From contig NZ_CP060398.1 in assembly GCF_015840915.1 (NCBI RefSeq), positions 2,604,001-2,668,000 on the forward strand: a stretch of 64,000 bases of DNA. Reading direction: 5' to 3'. Below are positions 35,079-44,309 of the stretch, in pieces. The notes below the pieces were generated by a model that had not been told where the DNA came from, made no database searches, and saw nothing but the letters and a program-made list of their open reading frames with translations. Origin of the DNA: Synechococcus sp. CBW1002 (GTDB taxonomy: Bacteria; Cyanobacteriota; Cyanobacteriia; PCC-6307; Cyanobiaceae). The translations under genes were made by a program, and so were the position numbers. How positions within the stretch are numbered: the first letter of the stretch is position 1; the number at the start of each line of letters is the position of its first letter.

Positions 35079-35551
35079 TGGCGTCAGCACCAAGTCCCTC
35101 GGAACCACCGGTGATCGACGATCCCGCCAGCAGCGGTCCTGATCCCGCCATCGGCACCGTTCTGGCCCCGCGCTACTGGGTGTCCGCCGGCGTGGTGGTC
35201 CTGGGCATCGCCCTGCTGGCCCTGCAGCCCCTCTGGGGCGGTGTCCTCTGGGTGGCGGTGGCGGTGGCGCTGTTTGGCCTGGTACTGGCCCTGCAGACGG
35301 CACTGTTGCGGTTGCAGTTCGCCCCTGCCGAGCTGCTGGTGTGGCGCGGTTCGACCTGCATCCGCCGCTTCCCCTATGCCGAGTGGATCGCCTGGCGGCT
35401 GTACTGGCCTCCGGTCCCGGTGATCTTCTATTTCCGGGAGCAGCGCAGCATCCACCTGCTGCCGATGTTGTTCGAGGCCGAGGCCCTGGCTGAGCAGTTG
35501 CGTCGCCATCTTCCGCATCTGTCGCCGGAGACGTCCGCTGGCGACGCCTGA
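35078..35551 (+). CDS. DUF3119 family membrane protein
   Basis: A 157-residue protein with two adjacent helices (WVSAGVVVLGIALLALQPLW and a second one). A conserved cytoplasmic part follows: LLVWRGSTCIRRFPYAEW, then FYFREQRSIHLLPMLFEAEA. This matches DUF3119, a cyanobacterial/plastid family found next to mlaE, where a membrane-lipid role is suspected but unproven. Its ATG overlaps the mlaE TAA by one base. Confidence 0.82.
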   Translation: MASAPSPSEPPVIDDPASSGPDPAIGTVLAPRYWVSAGVVVLGIALLALQPLWGGVLWVAVAVALFGLVLALQTALLRLQFAPAELLVWRGSTCIRRFPYAEWIAWRLYWPPVPVIFYFREQRSIHLLPMLFEAEALAEQLRRHLPHLSPETSAGDA

Positions 35552-35619
35552 GCCAAAGTCGCCACGTCCACCGCTCCGCCCCCGCGGGTTCCATTCCCTG
35601 CCTCTGAAATCCTGGCCTG

Positions 35620-36666
35620 ATGACTGAGAGCCGCTCGCTGCCCGATTCGCCCACCCCGCTCGACGGCGTTCCGCTCTCTCCAGCGGAAAGCCCCGAAGCT
35701 CCTGAGCAGAATCAGACAGGAGAGGGGATGGGCATCGACGAGCCTGCAGCGGGCCAGGAGACATCGGTGGCTGGGGAGCCGGAGCCCCTGGACGAAACCC
35801 TGGAGACCCTGCTGACCCTGGCGCTTCAGGATCTGACCGAGCGCCGCAGCGGCCTCGAAGAGGAGATCCGCCAGCTGGAGCGGCGCCGGGAGCAGATCCA
35901 GCGCGAGATCGGCAGCAGCTTCAGTGGCCAGTCGGATGCGATCGCCCGCCGGCTCAAGGGTTTTCAGGACTACCTGGTGGGGGCCCTGCAGGATCTGGTG
36001 GTGGCGGCCGAGCAGGTGGAACTGGTGGCCCAGCCCCTGGTGGTGCAGCCCTCACCCCTCGATCAGGTGGCCGCTGCATCAGCTACTCCGGAAGCCCCTG
36101 CAGCGGCGCCTGTGGCAGCGGCGGGCCTGTTCAGCCAGGACGACGCCCTGATTCGCTCCCGATTGGACCGCTACAGCGGCCAGCCTGATTTCTACGCGGA
36201 TCCGTGGACCCTGCGTCGCACCCTCGAGGCTGCACAGGCCGCCCTGCTGGAGGACTGGTTCCTGAATCAGGGCGGCCGCGGCGCCCAGGCCAGTGCCGGC
36301 AGCCGCAGCCGCAATGCCTTGATCGCCGGTGCGGCGGTGTCGATCCTCGGGGAGCTGTACGGCGAACGCTTCCAGACCCTGGTGCTGGCAGGCCAACCCG
36401 AGCGGCTGGGTGAATGGCGCCGGGGTCTGCAGGACTGCCTCGGCCTCGGTCGGGAAGACTTCGGCCCCAACAGCGGCATCGTGCTGTTCGAGCGGGCCGA
36501 TGCCCTGATCGAGCGGGCTGACCGGCTGGAGGAGCGGGGTGAGCTGCCCTTCATCGTGATCGATGCGGCCGAACGGGTGGTGGAGGTGCCGATCCTGCAG
36601 TTCCCCCTCTGGCTCGCCTTCGCGGCCGGTCCCGGTGAACTGGTTGATGACGAGCTCACCTACTAG
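35620..36666 (+). CDS. DUF3086 family protein
   Basis: A 348-residue soluble protein. An acidic, Pro-rich N-terminus is followed by a coiled coil (LTERRSGLEEEIRQLERRRE, about residues 72-105), a Pro/Ala linker, and the conserved C-terminal domain (DRYSGQPDFYADPWTLRRTL, FERADALIERADRLEERGEL, VVEVPILQFPLWLAFAAG). It belongs to the cyanobacterial DUF3086 family, which usually lies between DUF3119 and plsY, as here. The role is unknown. Confidence 0.85.
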   Translation: MTESRSLPDSPTPLDGVPLSPAESPEAPEQNQTGEGMGIDEPAAGQETSVAGEPEPLDETLETLLTLALQDLTERRSGLEEEIRQLERRREQIQREIGSSFSGQSDAIARRLKGFQDYLVGALQDLVVAAEQVELVAQPLVVQPSPLDQVAAASATPEAPAAAPVAAAGLFSQDDALIRSRLDRYSGQPDFYADPWTLRRTLEAAQAALLEDWFLNQGGRGAQASAGSRSRNALIAGAAVSILGELYGERFQTLVLAGQPERLGEWRRGLQDCLGLGREDFGPNSGIVLFERADALIERADRLEERGELPFIVIDAAERVVEVPILQFPLWLAFAAGPGELVDDELTY

Positions 36667-36761
36667 GGCTGTGCCGCACTGAGCTGCGACTGAGCAGAGC
36701 TCAAGGGTCCTGGTCCTGCGTTGCGGCAAGCTCGCAGCGGTCGTTTGCGGCGTCCTGCCCC

Positions 36762-37418
36762 ATGCCCCTGCTGCTCCCCCTGATCGTGCTGCTGGCCGGA
36801 TATCTGCTGGGGTCCCTCCCCTTCGGCTATCTGGCCGGTCGCTGGCTGCGCGGCATCGATCTGCGGCAGCACGGCTCCGGCTCCACCGGCGCCACCAACG
36901 TGTTGCGCGAGGTGGGCAAGGGCCCGGCCCTGGCGGTGTTCCTGCTGGATGTGGGCAAGGGCATCGCGGCCGTGGTGCTGGCACGGGCCGTGCTCGAGCC
37001 CCTGGGCGAACCGCTCGGCAGCGGCGCCTGGTTTATCGACAGCGGGGTGGTGGCGGCCGGTCTGGCGGCCCTGGCCGGGCACATCTGGCCGGTCTGGCTG
37101 GGCTGGAAAGGGGGCAAGGCCGTGGCCACCGGGCTGGGCATGCTGATCGGCCTGACCTGGCCGGTGGGTCTGGCCTGCTTCGGGATCTTCCTGACGGTGC
37201 TGACCATCAGCCGCATCGTCTCCCTCTCCAGCGTGGTGGCGGCCCTCTCCCTGCCCCTGTTGATGCTCGGCTGGTTTGCGGGCAACGGCATGGGCCTGCG
37301 GCTTCCCTACCTCGCCCTCGCCGTGATCACCACCCTGCTGGTGGTCTGGCGCCATCGCAGTAACATCCGGCGCCTGCTGGCCGGTACGGAGCCACGGCTG
37401 GGCCAACCGCGCCCCTGA
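36762..37418 (+). CDS. plsY: Acyl-phosphate glycerol-3-phosphate acyltransferase
   Basis: A 218-residue, five-helix inner-membrane enzyme that acylates glycerol-3-phosphate from acyl phosphate, the first step of phospholipid synthesis. The three family motifs are visible: GSGSTGATNVLR, LLDVGKGIAAVVLA, and AGHIWPVWLGWKGGKAVATG. The length is normal. It follows the DUF3119-DUF3086 genes and is convergent with proC. Confidence 0.95.
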   Translation: MPLLLPLIVLLAGYLLGSLPFGYLAGRWLRGIDLRQHGSGSTGATNVLREVGKGPALAVFLLDVGKGIAAVVLARAVLEPLGEPLGSGAWFIDSGVVAAGLAALAGHIWPVWLGWKGGKAVATGLGMLIGLTWPVGLACFGIFLTVLTISRIVSLSSVVAALSLPLLMLGWFAGNGMGLRLPYLALAVITTLLVVWRHRSNIRRLLAGTEPRLGQPRP

Positions 37419-37480
37419 GGGCATCTCCAGTGATCCGCAGCTCCTGAGGGCTTCTCCAGTCATCCGGAGCTCCTGAGGCC
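37414..37480. repeat. Tandem 29-bp repeat between plsY and proC
   Basis: Two 29-bp units starting CCTGAGGGC (37414-37442 and 37443-37471) differ at three positions and are followed by a partial third (CCTGAGGCC). The array begins at the plsY stop codon and contains GGAGCTCC-like palindromic bits. It may affect the shared 3' end of the convergent genes. Confidence 0.7.
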
Positions 37481-37483
37481 TGC

Positions 37484-38329
37484 TCAGGCCAGGGCCCGGC
37501 TGCGCTCGGCCGCGGCCACCACCGCCTCGATCAAGGCCGATCGGGCTCCGGCCCGCTCCAGTTCCCGCAGGCCGGCGATGGTGGTGCCGCCCGGGCTGCT
37601 GACCATGTCCTTGAGCTGGCCCGGATGGAGCTCCTGCTCGTGCAGCAGGGCTGCGGTGCCGGCCAGGGTGCGGTGTGCCAGGTGATGGGCCAGCACCCTC
37701 GGCAGGCCTGCAGCCACGGCTCCATCGGCCATGGCCTCGGCGATCAGGGCCACAAAGGCCGGCCCCGAGGAGGTCAGCGCCAGGAAGGCATCGAGCTGGC
37801 TCTCGGGCAGCTCCATCACATCGCCCACCCGCTCGAACAGGTCCTGCACCAGCTGGCGTTGCTGCGGCGTGGGCTGCGGCGTGGAGCCCCCAGATCCCCC
37901 ACCCCAGGCCAGGCCGGTGAGACCCTGGCGGACCAGGCAGGGGGTGTTGGGAACGGCACGCACGCAGACCCGATGAGGAAACAGGCGCTGCAGCCGCTCC
38001 AGGGTCACGCCCGCCAGCACGGAGATCAGCAGGCCTTGCCCAGCTGCACCGCCTGCGCCGGCCACACCGGCCGCTGCAGTGGCCGCCTGATGCAGTTGCT
38101 GGGGCTTCACGGCCAGCAACACCACCGGCGCTGCCCAGGCCTCGGCGGGATCGGTGCTTACTGCCAGTCCGTGGCCTTGGCTGAGGCGCTCGGCTGAGGC
38201 CGCACTGCCCACGGCCGCCCGCACGTCGGCGGGGGCCAGCTGGCCACTCTCGATCAGGGGAAACAGCAAGGCCTGGGCCATGCGGCCCAGGCCGACCACG
38301 CCGAAGCGGGGGGATTCAGCGGAGCTCAA
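37484..38329 (-). CDS. proC: Pyrroline-5-carboxylate reductase
   Basis: A 281-residue enzyme of proline synthesis. The NAD(P) loop is GVVGLGRMAQALL, conserved VLLAVKPQQL and VRAVPNTPCLVRQG follow, and the C-terminal signature is KDMVSSPGGTTIAGLRELE. The length is normal. It is on the same strand as sepF, yggS and pipX, a gene order seen in cyanobacteria. Confidence 0.95.
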   Translation of the reverse strand: MSSAESPRFGVVGLGRMAQALLFPLIESGQLAPADVRAAVGSAASAERLSQGHGLAVSTDPAEAWAAPVVLLAVKPQQLHQAATAAAGVAGAGGAAGQGLLISVLAGVTLERLQRLFPHRVCVRAVPNTPCLVRQGLTGLAWGGGSGGSTPQPTPQQRQLVQDLFERVGDVMELPESQLDAFLALTSSGPAFVALIAEAMADGAVAAGLPRVLAHHLAHRTLAGTAALLHEQELHPGQLKDMVSSPGGTTIAGLRELERAGARSALIEAVVAAAERSRALA

Positions 38330-38343
38330 GCCGGAGGGTGGGA

Positions 38344-38916
38344 TCAGAGACCCACATCCTGCCGTCCCCAGGCGGGGCTGGGCGCGGCCTCCGTCTCAGC
38401 GGCATGATCGCGGCTGCTCACCACCGTCGGAGACGACGACTCCTCCCCACCGGTGGTGGTGACGGTGACGCAGGACGGGGCGAACAGGAAGATGCTCTCC
38501 CCGACCCGTTCCTGGTGACCGTCGATGGCGAAGGTGCCACCGGCCACGAAGTCAACGGCGCGCTGGGCCTGATCCGGCTCCATCATCGTGAGGTTGAGGA
38601 TCACGGTCTTGCGCTCGCGCAGCGCCTGGATGGCGCGCGGCATCTCATCGAAGCTGCGGGGCTCCATCAGGCTGACCTCCGCAGCCGAGGAGGAGAGGCC
38701 TGGCATGCCGATCACATTGGTCCCGCCGAAGGGATCCTCGGCGTTGAAATCGCTGGTCAGGGCCAAGGCGCTGGTGCTGCTGCTGGAACGGGTGCTGCTG
38801 CTGGTGCTTGTCGTGGCGTTCACGTCGCCGGCGTCATAGTCGAGATCGTCGTCGTACTCGCCGTCGAGATAGTCATCACCGGAAACGACGGCACGCAGGC
38901 GGGAGAACAACGACAC
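38344..38916 (-). CDS. sepF: Cell division protein SepF
   Basis: It starts at a GTG ([20 protein letters not shown]), the typical amphipathic membrane-targeting helix. An acidic and Ser/Thr-rich linker leads to the core domain ([60 protein letters not shown]). SepF polymerises and tethers FtsZ to the membrane. The 190-residue length is normal for cyanobacteria. It lies 14 bases before proC and follows yggS. Confidence 0.93.
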   Translation of the reverse strand: MSLFSRLRAVVSGDDYLDGEYDDDLDYDAGDVNATTSTSSSTRSSSSTSALALTSDFNAEDPFGGTNVIGMPGLSSSAAEVSLMEPRSFDEMPRAIQALRERKTVILNLTMMEPDQAQRAVDFVAGGTFAIDGHQERVGESIFLFAPSCVTVTTTGGEESSSPTVVSSRDHAAETEAAPSPAWGRQDVGL

Positions 38917-38986
38917 GGATGGGGCCTCTGTTGTGATGCTTGGCACCTCAATAGCGTCCCATGAGAACGGTTGCAAGCGCTTCCCC

Positions 38987-39646
38987 TCAGGGGCGGTGCC
39001 CAAACAGGGTGCTGCCGAGCCTCACCCAGGTGCTTCCGGCGGCCACAGCCTCCCGCCAGTCGCCGCTCATCCCCATCGAGAGTTGCCCCAGATTCAGGTC
39101 TGCCGCCAGGTTCGCGCAGTCCTGGAACAGGGCCTGCCGATCCGCGGCCTCCAGGCCCTGGGGAGCGATCGTCATCAACCCCAGCGGGCGCAGCGGCGCC
39201 AGGGGCCGCAGCCACGGCCAGGCCTCCCGCAGCTCCTCCGGCTCGAAGCCGGTCTTGCTCGGATCGGGCCGCAGCTTCACCTGAAAGAACACCGCTGGGC
39301 TGAGGCCCTCCTCGCCGGCAATGCGGGCCAGGCGCTCGGCCAGGCCCAGGCTGTCGACCGAGTGGATCGTGCCGAACCGGCGCAGCACCCCACGGGCCTT
39401 GTTGGCCTGCAGGCGCCCGATGAAGTGCCAGTCGAGGGGCGGCGCCAGCCCTGAAAGATCGGCGAGCTCCTCCTGCTTGGTGATGGCCTCCTGCAGCCGA
39501 CTTTCACCGAAGCTGCGCTGGCCGGCGGCCACCGCTGCCCGGATCTGCTCGCTGGGCTGGCCTTTGCTCACGGCCAGCAGCTGGGTGGAGGAGGGCAGCT
39601 GCTGGCGGATCTGCGTGAGTCGTTCGGCCAACCCTGCCGCTGTCAT
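38987..39646 (-). CDS. yggS: PLP homeostasis protein (YggS/PROSC family)
   Basis: A 219-residue single-domain PLP-binding protein. The lysine is in [17 protein letters not shown], followed by [28 protein letters not shown], and the C-terminal [20 protein letters not shown] with the conserved MGMSxD. It buffers pyridoxal phosphate in the cytoplasm. It follows pipX on the same strand and precedes sepF, the usual cyanobacterial order. Confidence 0.94.
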   Translation of the reverse strand: MTAAGLAERLTQIRQQLPSSTQLLAVSKGQPSEQIRAAVAAGQRSFGESRLQEAITKQEELADLSGLAPPLDWHFIGRLQANKARGVLRRFGTIHSVDSLGLAERLARIAGEEGLSPAVFFQVKLRPDPSKTGFEPEELREAWPWLRPLAPLRPLGLMTIAPQGLEAADRQALFQDCANLAADLNLGQLSMGMSGDWREAVAAGSTWVRLGSTLFGHRP

Positions 39647-39658
39647 GACCAGGGGATT

Positions 39659-39925
39659 TCAGATGAAGGTCTGATCGAACAGCTGGCGCCAGCGGGCGTG
39701 CACTTCGGGGCCTTCCCGGCGGGAGCGGGCCAGATTCTGCTCGGCGTAGTGGCGGGCATCCATCAGGGGGATCACCTCAAAGTTGGCGCCACGCGGCTGC
39801 AGCGTCACCAGAAAGAAGATTCTCTGGGCGTAGAGGGTCGCATAGAGATCGCAGTTCTCACCGGTCGGTGCGACCCGGTAGAGCATCCCGAAGGTGGGGT
39901 GGTTGAGATAACGCTCTGCGCTCAC
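39659..39925 (-). CDS. pipX: PII-interacting protein X
   Basis: An 88-residue protein from a GTG start (MSAERYLNHPTFGMLYRVAP). It has the Tudor-like core LYATLYAQRIFFLVTLQPRG and the C-terminal helices ending WRQLFDQTFI, as in PipX. PipX binds PII or the nitrogen regulator NtcA according to 2-oxoglutarate level. A longer form from GTG 39958 is possible, but 88-89 residues is the family norm. It lies directly after ecfT and before yggS. Confidence 0.93.
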   Translation of the reverse strand: MSAERYLNHPTFGMLYRVAPTGENCDLYATLYAQRIFFLVTLQPRGANFEVIPLMDARHYAEQNLARSRREGPEVHARWRQLFDQTFI

Positions 39926-39947
39926 GTCGTCCGTTGGACTGGCGCCA

Positions 39948-40904
39948 TTAAAGAGCACCGACCTGCCAGCGCAGCAGCAGCAGGGCCACCAGAGCGATTC
40001 CGCCGACCACGGTGGCGCTGCCGAGCGAAGCCGGAGGCTGGTGCAATCGGTCAGGCGCCAGCCAGTGGCCGCCCCGGGCCAGCAGGGCCTCGGCCCCCTG
40101 TTCGGCCCGCAGCAGCACATTGGCCAGCAGGCGCTCTCCCACGGCCAGCACCAGCGCCAGGCTTCCCTTCCAGCCGAGCTGCCTGAGGTTCACCGCCCGG
40201 GTGGAGATCGAGCGCAGCAGGTTTTGCAACTCCTCCTGCACCAGAGGCAGGAAGCGCAGCGACAGCAGCAGGGTGAAGCCGAGCCGGTCCACCGGCCAGC
40301 CCAGGGAGGCCAGGGGCTTGAGGAACCAGCCGATCGCCCAGACCAGTGCCTCGGGACTGGTGCTGAGCAGCAGCAGGTTGGCGCTGTGGATCAGGGTGAA
40401 CAGCAGGGTGGCACCGTTGAGGCCCAGCTCGGCCGAGCGACGGCTGATCACCAGCGGTCCCAGGGGAAGGGGGCCCAGCTGGACCGGCCCCCAGTGGACC
40501 AGCTCCCAGCGCTGGCCGGAGCGGCTGGGGGCGGGACTGCCCGGTGGACCCGGCTCGAGACGTACTTCGTCCGGAGGGCGCTGTAGGGGGGCCGCTGGAG
40601 CCGATCCGGCCGGCAGCAGAGAGGCCAGCACCCCCACGAACAGAGCCAGGGCGAGCAGCAGCGGCAGGCTGCGGCGCCACAGGCGCCAGGGCAGGCCGCA
40701 CACCGCCGTGATCAGCAGTAACAGGGCGACCAGGCCCAGGCGCCAGATCGGGCCGGCCAGGATCGGCGTCACCAGAAAAGCCACGGTCCAGCCGAGCTTG
40801 AGGCGCGGATCCAGCCGCTTCAGCCAGCTGCCGGATCCCGTCCCCGCCTGGGAGTCGTCGTCGGCCACGTACTGGCCGATCGGCATCTGCCGCAGCCAGT
40901 CCAC
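39948..40904 (-). CDS. ecfT: Energy-coupling factor transporter transmembrane protein (EcfT/CbiQ)
   Basis: A 318-residue membrane protein from a GTG start (MDWLRQMPIGQYV). It has SWLKRLDPRLKLGWTVAFLV at the N-terminus, several helices and the coupling helix region with AEQGAEALLARGG, matching the A-R-G EcfT motif. A Pro-rich loop (about residues 103-130) is an insertion compared with short EcfT proteins. It provides the shared membrane component for vitamin or metal ECF importers; the ATPase and S-component are not nearby. It abuts der. Confidence 0.88.
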   Translation of the reverse strand: MDWLRQMPIGQYVADDDSQAGTGSGSWLKRLDPRLKLGWTVAFLVTPILAGPIWRLGLVALLLLITAVCGLPWRLWRRSLPLLLALALFVGVLASLLPAGSAPAAPLQRPPDEVRLEPGPPGSPAPSRSGQRWELVHWGPVQLGPLPLGPLVISRRSAELGLNGATLLFTLIHSANLLLLSTSPEALVWAIGWFLKPLASLGWPVDRLGFTLLLSLRFLPLVQEELQNLLRSISTRAVNLRQLGWKGSLALVLAVGERLLANVLLRAEQGAEALLARGGHWLAPDRLHQPPASLGSATVVGGIALVALLLLRWQVGAL

Positions 40905-42269
40905 TCAGCGGCTGCGGCTCTGCTGGCGCGCCAGCTCCTTCTCGGCATCGCGCTGTTGCTTGCCGCGCCAGAACAGGCGGATCGGTGAGCCCTCGAAGCC
41001 CAGCCCTTCACGGATCTGTCGTTCCACGTAGCGGCGGTAGGTGTCGCCGAACAGTTTGGGATCGTTCACGAACAGGGTGAAACTGGGCGGACGGCTGGCC
41101 ACCTGGGTGCCGTAATAAAGCCGCCCCTGGCGGCCGCCGCGGCTGGTGGGGGGGGTGCGCCAGCTGAGGGCCTCCTGCAGCACCTCGTTCACCACCGAGG
41201 TGGTGACGCGGCGGCGGTGCTGTTCCACGGCCAGCAGGGCCAGGGGAAAAATCGCTTCCACCCGCTGGCCGCTGAGGGCGGAGGTGAACAGCATCGGTGC
41301 CCAGTCGAGGAAATAGAGCTTGGCCCGGAGCTCCCGCTCCATCGCCGGCATGGTGTGGCTGTCCTTCTCGATCGCATCCCACTTGTTGACCACCACCACA
41401 CAGGCGCGGCCGTCCTCCTCGATCCGGCCCGCCAGGCGCTGATCCTGTTCCGTCACCCCATCCTCGGCGTCGATCACCAGCACACACACATCCGAGCGTT
41501 CGATCGCCTTGAAGCTGCGGTTGATCCCGAAGAACTCGGGGCCGTAGTTCACCGAACGGCGCCGGCGGATGCCTGCGGTATCCAGGATTTTCCAGGCCTT
41601 GCCTTCCCGTTCGATCGTGGTGTCGATCGTGTCGCGGGTGGTGCCGCGGATCGGACTGACGATCGCCCGGTTCTCGCCACAGATGGCATTGAGCAGGCTC
41701 GACTTGCCCACATTGGGCCGGCCGATGATCGCCAGCTGGATCGGTTCCTCCGTTTCCACCTCTTCGGTGGGGGGCAGGAAACCCACCACCCGATCAAGCA
41801 GATCGCCGGTGCCGGCTCCGTGGATCGCTGAGATCGGATAGGGCTCGCCCAGGCCCAGACCCCAGAATTCCGCCGCCATCGACAGACCGGCTTCCGGCGA
41901 TTCGCACTTGTTCACCGCCAGCAGCACCGGCACCTTCTGACCCCTGAGCCATTCGGCGATCGACTGGTCGGCAGCGGTTGACCCCTGCTTGCCGTCGACA
42001 ATCACCACGGCAACGGAGGCCTCCGCCAGGGCGAGGTTGGCCTGTTCGCGGATTTCCGGCAGGAATTCGCTGTCATCGTCAAATACCAGGCCGCCGGTAT
42101 CGACCACACGGAAGGTGCGATCCCGCCAGAAGCCTTCCTGGTAGGTGCGATCGCGGGTCACGCCCGGTTCGTCGTGCACGATCGCCTCACGGCTGCGGCA
42201 CAGGCGGTTCACGAGGGTGGACTTGCCCACATTGGGTCGCCCGATGATGGCGACGACGGGTAGCGCCAA
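40905..42269 (-). CDS. der: Ribosome assembly GTPase Der (EngA)
   Basis: A 454-residue protein with two tandem GTPase domains: [14 protein letters not shown] near residue 10 and [14 protein letters not shown] near residue 183, each with its own DxxG (VVDTGGLV and ILDTAGIR) and NKxD (AVNKCESP and VVNKWDAI) motifs, then a KH-like C-terminus. It acts in 50S subunit maturation. The start is a TTG ([13 protein letters not shown]), conserved in position with the family. The ecfT start follows its stop directly. Confidence 0.96.
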   Translation of the reverse strand: MALPVVAIIGRPNVGKSTLVNRLCRSREAIVHDEPGVTRDRTYQEGFWRDRTFRVVDTGGLVFDDDSEFLPEIREQANLALAEASVAVVIVDGKQGSTAADQSIAEWLRGQKVPVLLAVNKCESPEAGLSMAAEFWGLGLGEPYPISAIHGAGTGDLLDRVVGFLPPTEEVETEEPIQLAIIGRPNVGKSSLLNAICGENRAIVSPIRGTTRDTIDTTIEREGKAWKILDTAGIRRRRSVNYGPEFFGINRSFKAIERSDVCVLVIDAEDGVTEQDQRLAGRIEEDGRACVVVVNKWDAIEKDSHTMPAMERELRAKLYFLDWAPMLFTSALSGQRVEAIFPLALLAVEQHRRRVTTSVVNEVLQEALSWRTPPTSRGGRQGRLYYGTQVASRPPSFTLFVNDPKLFGDTYRRYVERQIREGLGFEGSPIRLFWRGKQQRDAEKELARQQSRSR

Positions 42270-42387
42270 AGCGGCTTATCTCAACGACATTGCGTTTCCT
42301 GACACTACAGAGTGGCCGCGCGCCTGGCTGATCTGGCTAGGGAGGAAGTAACCCTCTCTGCCCTCCGCCTTCCGGCGGAGACGCCCC

Positions 42388-42771
42388 ATGGTGGAGCTGA
42401 TTGCCGCGATCGTGGTCGACCTCTCCGACCAGAAGCTCTACGCCTACGGCGCGGCAGACACGCTGCTGCGCACCGTGCCGGTCAGCACCGGGCTGGCGTC
42501 GAGTCCGACCCCCACCGGTGAGGGGAAGGTCTACGGCAAGCACCGCAGCGTCACCATGCGCGGCAGCAGCTTCGTGGCGCCGAATGTGCCGTGGGCCCTC
42601 TGTGTCACACCGGATCAGGTGATCTGCCTGCACGGTGCCCCCTGGCAGGAGGCCGCCGGTCAGCGCTTCGGGGTGCCGCGCAGCCACGGCTGCGTGCGCG
42701 TGCCCAGCCCCCACGCCCGCTGGCTGTTCGAGCACACCCCCCTCGGCACGCCGGTGACGATCCGCCCCTGA
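42388..42771 (+). CDS. L,D-transpeptidase catalytic domain (YkuD) protein
   Basis: A 127-residue protein consisting of little more than the YkuD domain: VDLSDQKLYAYGAADTLLRT, VSTGLASSPTPTGEG, CLHGAPW and the catalytic PRSHGCVRVPSPHA. A GGAG site lies 7 bases before the ATG. There is no signal peptide or LysM domain, so it is either a minimal enzyme or needs another export route. Family members cross-link peptidoglycan or attach proteins to it. Confidence 0.88.
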   Translation: MVELIAAIVVDLSDQKLYAYGAADTLLRTVPVSTGLASSPTPTGEGKVYGKHRSVTMRGSSFVAPNVPWALCVTPDQVICLHGAPWQEAAGQRFGVPRSHGCVRVPSPHARWLFEHTPLGTPVTIRP

Positions 42772-42791
42772 ACCCGCACCGCGCTCAGCCT

Positions 42792-44309
42792 TCAGGCCTC
42801 CAGCTGCCGCTGTTGGTTGCCGATCACCAGGAGCAGCAGGCTGATCGCCCCCAACAACGCGACCAGCAGCGCCACCACGAGCATCGTGCCCGCCAGGCCG
42901 CTGGCGTAGGAGCTGGTGATCACCTCGATGGCCTTCGACGGGGCCCCATGGCTGTGGGTGAGCACGCCGCTGCTCAGGGCTGCCCGCACCTTGGCCTCCA
43001 GCGCGGGGATCTGCTCCGGCCTGGCGCCCAGCTGGAGCAGGCGGTCCCGCAGGCTGGCAAAGCCAAAGCCATTGACCAGGGCCCCGCTGGCGGCAAAGCC
43101 CAGAGCAAAACCCAGCTGACCGGTGGTGGTGCGAAAGGCGGTCACCGATCCGAAATAGCGCTGCGGCGCCTCCTGTACGAACAGGGCCGACTGGGGCACC
43201 GACAGGAAGGCCAGACCCGTACCCACCAGCAGCAAGGGCAGGATGAACGAGGCGTAGGGAGTATCCGCACGCACCCCCGCCAGCAACACAAGCCCCAGCA
43301 CGAGAACGAGGATGCCGCCCGCCATCAGCTGGTTGGTGCGACGCCCCGGCGCCATCAGCCGGCCCGCCACCACACCGCCGGCGGCAAAGCAGATCAACAG
43401 CGGTAGCTGGGCCAGAGCCACCTGGCTGGTGCTGTAGCGCTGCACCGTCTGCCAGAAGTTGCTGGTCTGCAGCTGCACCACCGCCTGAGCGAAGTTCCAG
43501 GCGATCCCGCTCACGATGGCGGCGGCAAAGCAGCCGCGGCCGTAGAGCCCCACCGGAAAGATCGGCTCCTGGCGGCGGCGCTCGATCCACACGTGCACGC
43601 CGAACACCGCCACACCGCCCAGGGTCGGGAGGAGGAACTGGGGCGCCGTGAACCCGCTCACCGCATGGCTGACCCCACTGAGAAACAGCACCATCGCCAG
43701 AGCGATGCTGACCAGGCCTGGCCAGTCGGCCCGCAGGGCCGCGTTGGCGGGCATGTCGGGCAGCAGCAGCGGCACCAGCGGCAGGCACAGCAGCGCGATC
43801 AGGGGCACCAGGCCGAGGGCCAGGCGCCAGCTGGTGTCGGCCAGCACACCGCCCAGCAGCGAGCCGCCGATGAAGCCCGCAATGATCAGAAGGTTCCACA
43901 GGCCCAGGGCCTTGCCCAGCTGGTCGGGCCGGCTCACGCAGCGGACCGAGGCAAAGGTGAGGGCGAGTACGGCGCCCACGCCGATGCCCACCAGGGCGCG
44001 TCCCAGCAGAAACAGGGCCGCGCCGGGGGCCGCCAGGGCGATGCCATCCCCGGCGATCGAGAGCAGCAAGCTGCCCATCAGCACCTTGCGACGGCCCAGG
44101 CGATCGCCCAGAAAGCCCATCAGCAGCACGGTGGCGGCCTGGGCGAGGGTGGAGATGCTGGCCGCCAGGGCCAGGGTGGCGCCCTGCATGTGCAAGGCCG
44201 CCCCCGCCTTCACCAGGGCCGTGTTGGCCACCGTGGGATCGATCAGCTGCAGGCTGGCCAGCACTCCCAGAAAGGGCACCGCCAGGGCGCTCGTGGATTT
44301 GTCGCTCAT
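42792..44309 (-). CDS. MFS transporter, DHA2-like (14 helices)
   Basis: A 505-residue protein with about 14 membrane helices. MGFLGDRLGRRKVLMGSLLL is the family loop between helices 2 and 3 and ALVGIGVGAVLALTFASVRC lies in helix 4. Drug:H+ antiporters of this type export toxic compounds or solutes. Its start overlaps the stop of the COG0523 GTPase gene by 4 bases, so it is the last gene of an operon of amidohydrolase, GTPase and transporter. Confidence 0.88.
   Translation of the reverse strand: MSDKSTSALAVPFLGVLASLQLIDPTVANTALVKAGAALHMQGATLALAASISTLAQAATVLLMGFLGDRLGRRKVLMGSLLLSIAGDGIALAAPGAALFLLGRALVGIGVGAVLALTFASVRCVSRPDQLGKALGLWNLLIIAGFIGGSLLGGVLADTSWRLALGLVPLIALLCLPLVPLLLPDMPANAALRADWPGLVSIALAMVLFLSGVSHAVSGFTAPQFLLPTLGGVAVFGVHVWIERRRQEPIFPVGLYGRGCFAAAIVSGIAWNFAQAVVQLQTSNFWQTVQRYSTSQVALAQLPLLICFAAGGVVAGRLMAPGRRTNQLMAGGILVLVLGLVLLAGVRADTPYASFILPLLLVGTGLAFLSVPQSALFVQEAPQRYFGSVTAFRTTTGQLGFALGFAASGALVNGFGFASLRDRLLQLGARPEQIPALEAKVRAALSSGVLTHSHGAPSKAIEVITSSYASGLAGTMLVVALLVALLGAISLLLLVIGNQQRQLEA

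Noticed and set aside
37414-37480. CRISPR array
   Set aside because: The repeats are directly adjacent with no spacers and there are no cas genes.
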